The notes under the pieces are model-generated. The model saw only the letters and a list, made by a program, of their open reading frames with translations. It was not told where the DNA came from and did no database searches. From the NCBI GenBank assembly GCA_017441585.1, contig JAFRWW010000057.1, forward strand, positions 1 to 64,000: a DNA stretch of 64,000 nt, written 5' to 3'. The translations under genes were made by a program, and so were the position numbers. Positions 60,454-64,000 of this stretch are shown here, piece by piece. This DNA comes from Lachnospiraceae bacterium (GTDB taxonomy: Bacteria > Bacillota > Clostridia > Lachnospirales > Lachnospiraceae). How positions within the stretch are numbered: the stretch's first letter is position 1; each line of letters begins with the position of its first letter.

Positions 60454-60930
60454 TCATACGCTTATGATATCCGCCACTGTACACCCTGCCAGGCCAATCA
60501 GATCTGCCGGTGATAGTTCCACCTGAAAACCGACCCTTCCGGCACTGACAAACAGATTCTCCAGACCGGAAACTGTTTCATGTATGAAGGTAGGGAAATG
60601 TTTTTTCATGCCTATAGGAGAGCATCCGCCATGGACATAACCCGTTAAGGGAAGGAGCTCTTTTTGTTTTATCATACTGATGGATTTTTCCCCTGATGCC
60701 TTAGCGGCCTTCTTAAGATCCAGTTCTGCTTTTACAGGTACGACAAACACATAGTAAGCTCCGGATTTTCCTTGTGTTACAAGGGTTTTAAATACTTTTT
60801 CCGGATCTTCACCTAAGATAAGGGCAATTTCTTCACCGCTCATGGTCGCATCAGGCTTATAAGAATGGCTTTCATATTTGATCTTCTTCTGATCCAGAAT
60901 GCGCATTACGTTTGTTTTATCTTCTTTCAT
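60454..60930 (-). CDS. ybaK: YbaK/EbsC family Cys-tRNA(Pro) deacylase
   Basis: A 158-residue editing enzyme that hydrolyses Cys-tRNA(Pro) mischarged by prolyl-tRNA synthetase. YHSYKP-like start (YESHSYKPDATMSGEEIA), KTLVTQGKSGAYYVFVVPV, the conserved Lys in the KAAKASGEKS segment, GYVHGGCSPIGMKKHFPTF and AGRVGFQVELSPADL fit YbaK. The length is typical. A functional link with tRNA-Pro at 53438 is only positional. Confidence 0.92.
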   Translation of the reverse strand: MKEDKTNVMRILDQKKIKYESHSYKPDATMSGEEIALILGEDPEKVFKTLVTQGKSGAYYVFVVPVKAELDLKKAAKASGEKSISMIKQKELLPLTGYVHGGCSPIGMKKHFPTFIHETVSGLENLFVSAGRVGFQVELSPADLIGLAGCTVADIISV

Positions 60931-61076
60931 AGGTTTAATCCTCTGATCACAATTTTCTGAATTATATCATATTTGTCTGAATGTGTAATGTACTAAATAC
61001 TTTTATTCGTTTTTGATTTTTGGTAAAATTGTAACTTAAGAAAGAATATAAGTAACTCTTTTTAGGAGGATCGATC

Positions 61077-63950
61077 ATGTTTGGATTTATATATAACCGA
61101 AGGTTTTTAAAGAGGTTTATAAGGCTTATGCTTTGCAGCGTTATGTTTATATATTGCATGGCGCTTACGGTCTGCGCGGGAGAGGTTGATCCCAAAGAAG
61201 AGTCATATATTCATTTGGAGGTGGAACGGGATATATATGCCGATGAAAACGGTACGGCCTGTTTTGATATGGTTGCAGAAATACCTGAAAATGCCACGGG
61301 TAATGTGACCTGGTCTTTTGACGGAAAAGAATACATTTCTGATATAGAGGAAGGATATTCGGTGGCAACGATAGATGGTGTCCTCGATTCGGGAAATCAT
61401 ACTGTCCATGCCAGGTATTCCGGCGATGATAATTATTATGAGTGCAGTAATTCTACCGTGGTTAATGTGCATTATCTTCCCATAACCATAAGCGGAGATA
61501 ATGTCACGGTTCCTTATAACGAATTGGGAAACAGGATAAATATTACTGTACTGGATCCAAAGGAGGGAGCCACAGTCCGGTATGGTAATGGCCCGGATAA
61601 CTGTACCATGGAAGAAAGCCCTCTCTATGATACGCCCGGGCTGCACGAGTGCTATTATGAGGTGAGTGCGCCTTACAGGGAGAATCGCAGCGGAGTGGCA
61701 TATATTAATATTTCCCAGATACCGACATCTATGAAATTTGAGGTGGAACGGGATATATTTACTGATGAAAACGGTACGGCCTGTTTTGATATGGTTGCCT
61801 ACTTACCTAATAATGTTACGGGTAATGTGACCTGGTCTTTTGACGGAAAAGAATATATTTCTGATATAAAGGATGGATATTCGGTGGCAACGATAGATGG
61901 TGTCCTCGATTCGGGAAATCATACTGTCCATGCCAGGTATTCCGGCGATGATAATTATTATGGGTGCAACAACTCCACAGCGGTTACTGTGCATTATCTT
62001 CCCATAACCATAAGCGGAGACAATGTCACGGTTCCTTATAACGAAGTGGGACACAGGATAAATATATCGGTACTTGATCCAAAGGAAGGCGCCACAGTCC
62101 TGTATGGCGATGTCCCGGATAACTGTACTATGGAAGAAAGCCCCATTTTTGTTACCCCCGGACTGCATGAGTGCTATTATGAAGTGAGCGCGTCTTACAG
62201 GGAGAATCGCAGCGGAGTGGCATATATTAAAATTTCCCAAATGTCGTCATCCATGGCACTGGAAGTGAAACAGAATCTGTTTGACAATGGTACGGTCTGT
62301 TTTAATATGACCGCCAATCTTCCTGAAAATGCTACGGGAAATGTGACCTGGTCTTTAGACGGAAAAGAATACAGCCGTAAAGTCTTTGATGGAATAGCGC
62401 AATTAACGATAGATGATGTTTTGGAGTCGGGAGATCACACTGTTTATGCCGAGTATGAAGGTGATAATAATTATTATGGGTGCAGTAATTCTACAGTGTT
62501 TACCGTGCAATATCTTCCCATGACCGTAAGCGCAAATGATGTCAGGGTCACCTATGACGGCAGGCAACATGGGATAGATGTGGCGGTACTGGATCCAAAG
62601 GAAGGAGCCACAGTCCGGTATGGCAGGACGAGGGATAACTGTACTATGGAAAGCAGTCCTACCCTCAAAAAACCCGGAACAATGGAGGTATTTTATGAGG
62701 TGAGTGCTCCGTACAGAGAAACATGTTATGGATCGGCAAATATCATCGTTGATCCTTCTCATGATCCTGTGAGTGCAATAGTTAATTTCAAGGTTGTAAA
62801 CGGCGCTTGGAATGATGGCTCAAAGGATGTCAAAAGTGTCAGCCTGAACGGATTCAGAGGCGATGTTCTGACGCTGTCGGCAAATGATATCCCTGCGGCA
62901 GGGAGCAGACCTGATGATGGATATAAGGAGGGTGGCTGGGATCAGGTGCCTGATGTGAACACAGAGATCACAGAAGATACGACCTATACTTATACGTACA
63001 GTAAGGTTGAACCCGAGCCTGAGCCTGAACCCGAGCCTGAACCCGAACCCGAGCCTGAACCTACTCCCGACCCCGCGCCCCACGAGGAAGAAAAGCGCGA
63101 GCAGAGTAATATTGCCAGAGATGAGCTTGCCGAACTGATCAATACCAAGGGTACGAAGGATTCCGTGAAGGGTATTTATCAGGCACCTTTTGACGACATC
63201 AGCACAGAGTACAGTGTGAAAAAAGGAAAGATCACCAAGGTGGTTTTGGATCTGTCGTCTCTTAAGGAAGGTGAGAATCATCTGACCATGAATACCGGCA
63301 CCAGACTGGTCCTTTCGGAAGGGTTTACTGTATCCGATAATTTTGCTAAGCCAGAGGATTATAAAAAGGTCAGCAAAGCCCTGAAAAACAGGAAGAAGAG
63401 CGGATGGTCCATCGATCTTAAGAAACTCAGCGGGAAAACCTCTTACGAGATAGTGCTCGTAAATGAAAATAATAAAAATAAACTGCTTGTTATAGATGTG
63501 ATCGATTTGAGTCTCAACAGGAAAAGCCTCAGGACTGTTGATCTGTCAACAGCGGTGGATAAGGACTCCGTCAGCAAAAATGCTGTAAGTGAAACCCTGA
63601 TAACAGATAACGGTTATGCAGAAAACAATGGCGTAGTCACTATATCAACCTCGCCTGTCTTAAGGACCGGTATACCCGGACAGGTGAACAGGAGCGCCAG
63701 GTTTATTTCCGGTATCTGGATGGTGGGAAACAGAGCAATATCCCGAGGAACAATAGAGACTGTGACAAGGGGAAAGGTCGTGGTACACGCCAAGGTTAAC
63801 AGTGACGGGTCCCTTAGTATAGGAAAGGCTGATGGCAGCGGCAAGGGCAGCGTACCCATCAGATATATTCTGAACGGAAAGGTCAATATAAAGCATGGCG
63901 AGGCCAGAATGAAATCAAAGGTATATAACGCAAAGATCAAGGTACAGTAA
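61077..63950 (+). CDS. Secreted repeat protein, 957 aa, with Glu-Pro linker
   Basis: The signal peptide (basic RRFLKRFIR, hydrophobic core, cleavage after VCA near residue 34) is followed by three tandem units of about 174 residues, each with two beta domains: WSFDGKEY...ARYSGDDNYY (Ig-like) and YLPITISGDNVTVPYNE...VSAPYRENRSGVAY (MBG/filamin-like). A domain of about 70 residues (AIVNFKVVNGAW) and a linker of nine Glu-Pro pairs (63009-63062) come next, then a C-terminal domain of about 300 residues. No sortase motif is visible. AGGAGG precedes the ATG. A surface adhesin or binding protein is likely. Confidence 0.85.
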   Translation: MFGFIYNRRFLKRFIRLMLCSVMFIYCMALTVCAGEVDPKEESYIHLEVERDIYADENGTACFDMVAEIPENATGNVTWSFDGKEYISDIEEGYSVATIDGVLDSGNHTVHARYSGDDNYYECSNSTVVNVHYLPITISGDNVTVPYNELGNRINITVLDPKEGATVRYGNGPDNCTMEESPLYDTPGLHECYYEVSAPYRENRSGVAYINISQIPTSMKFEVERDIFTDENGTACFDMVAYLPNNVTGNVTWSFDGKEYISDIKDGYSVATIDGVLDSGNHTVHARYSGDDNYYGCNNSTAVTVHYLPITISGDNVTVPYNEVGHRINISVLDPKEGATVLYGDVPDNCTMEESPIFVTPGLHECYYEVSASYRENRSGVAYIKISQMSSSMALEVKQNLFDNGTVCFNMTANLPENATGNVTWSLDGKEYSRKVFDGIAQLTIDDVLESGDHTVYAEYEGDNNYYGCSNSTVFTVQYLPMTVSANDVRVTYDGRQHGIDVAVLDPKEGATVRYGRTRDNCTMESSPTLKKPGTMEVFYEVSAPYRETCYGSANIIVDPSHDPVSAIVNFKVVNGAWNDGSKDVKSVSLNGFRGDVLTLSANDIPAAGSRPDDGYKEGGWDQVPDVNTEITEDTTYTYTYSKVEPEPEPEPEPEPEPEPEPTPDPAPHEEEKREQSNIARDELAELINTKGTKDSVKGIYQAPFDDISTEYSVKKGKITKVVLDLSSLKEGENHLTMNTGTRLVLSEGFTVSDNFAKPEDYKKVSKALKNRKKSGWSIDLKKLSGKTSYEIVLVNENNKNKLLVIDVIDLSLNRKSLRTVDLSTAVDKDSVSKNAVSETLITDNGYAENNGVVTISTSPVLRTGIPGQVNRSARFISGIWMVGNRAISRGTIETVTRGKVVVHAKVNSDGSLSIGKADGSGKGSVPIRYILNGKVNIKHGEARMKSKVYNAKIKVQ
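61221..62759 (+). repeat. Three tandem 522-bp coding repeats
   Basis: Units begin at 61221, 61743 and 62265, exactly 522 bases apart. Units 1 and 2 are nearly identical over long stretches; unit 3 is more diverged and slightly shorter at its start. This points to a recent duplication or gene conversion of units 1 and 2. Confidence 0.85.
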
Positions 63951-64000
63951 TGGTTTCATTTTGCTCATCAATGCTTTGACGTGTCATTTGACGCAAAGGG

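Overview
The window looks like chromosomal DNA from a mid-G+C Clostridia species, most likely a gut or rumen member of the Lachnospiraceae (Butyrivibrio/Pseudobutyrivibrio-like). The grounds are strong AGGAGG ribosome binding sites, a greA-lysS pair, a DUF6145-dusB overlap, AgrC/AgrA-type signalling, very large Ig-rich secreted proteins without sortase motifs, and small TM and zinc-ribbon proteins typical of the group. This is inferred from protein recognition; no database search was run.

Layout. (1) 1-3.8 kb: tail of an aminotransferase, a relQ-response regulator-histidine kinase operon joined by 4-bp overlaps, rubrerythrin and a YbjQ protein. (2) 3.8-13.1 kb is accessory and A+T-richer. It holds a DUF3990/HTH pair with a promoter-straddling inverted repeat, a hydrolase, an MntP-ZIP metal transporter fusion, a decayed hipBA locus beside a copied antitoxin fragment, an intact MqsR-like/Panacea toxin-antitoxin operon, an XRE regulator, and zinc-ribbon and membrane proteins. 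(3) 13.1-15.4 kb: a divergent HTH regulator and a membrane Ser/Thr kinase whose ectodomain resembles that of a zinc-ribbon membrane protein upstream. (4) 15.5-21.5 kb: housekeeping genes proC, SpoU methyltransferase, SPFH protein, argF, birA (no HTH), DUF6145 and dusB. (5) 21.5-38.3 kb: an AgrC/AgrA-type two-component system facing two giant secreted proteins of 2605 and 2133 aa; a direct repeat just upstream of the first giant gene's promoter is a candidate LytTR site.

(6) 38.3-53.5 kb: greA, lysS fused to a Trbp111-like tRNA-binding domain, a ferredoxin and NapH-like membrane protein, a frameshifted TfoX-like gene, a methyltransferase, a SulP transporter, a CLC protein with valine at the gating-glutamate position, metY behind a candidate cysteine-codon attenuator, glnA, ptsI, malQ and tRNA-Pro(CGG). 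(7) 53.5-58.2 kb: an accessory block after the tRNA with a chimeric DUF1016/winged-helix ORF, a lipoprotein, a DUF4259-like protein, and an AAA ATPase preceded by five helically phased GTTATAAC palindromes. (8) 58.2-64 kb: an HTH-bearing BirA and bioY with a BirA operator between them, an MmcQ-MGMT fusion, ybaK, and a 957-aa secreted protein with three 522-bp repeats. A short dispersed element (GTCATTCTGAGC...GAAGAATC) recurs between core genes.

The strongest candidate for something undescribed is the metY leader at about 46.4-46.7 kb: a sigma-70 promoter, a 38-codon reading frame with five Cys codons, and mutually exclusive antiterminator and terminator pairings. Also notable are the MntP-ZIP fusion, the phased palindrome array, the CLC with GRVGV, and the toxin-antitoxin graveyard next to a live system.
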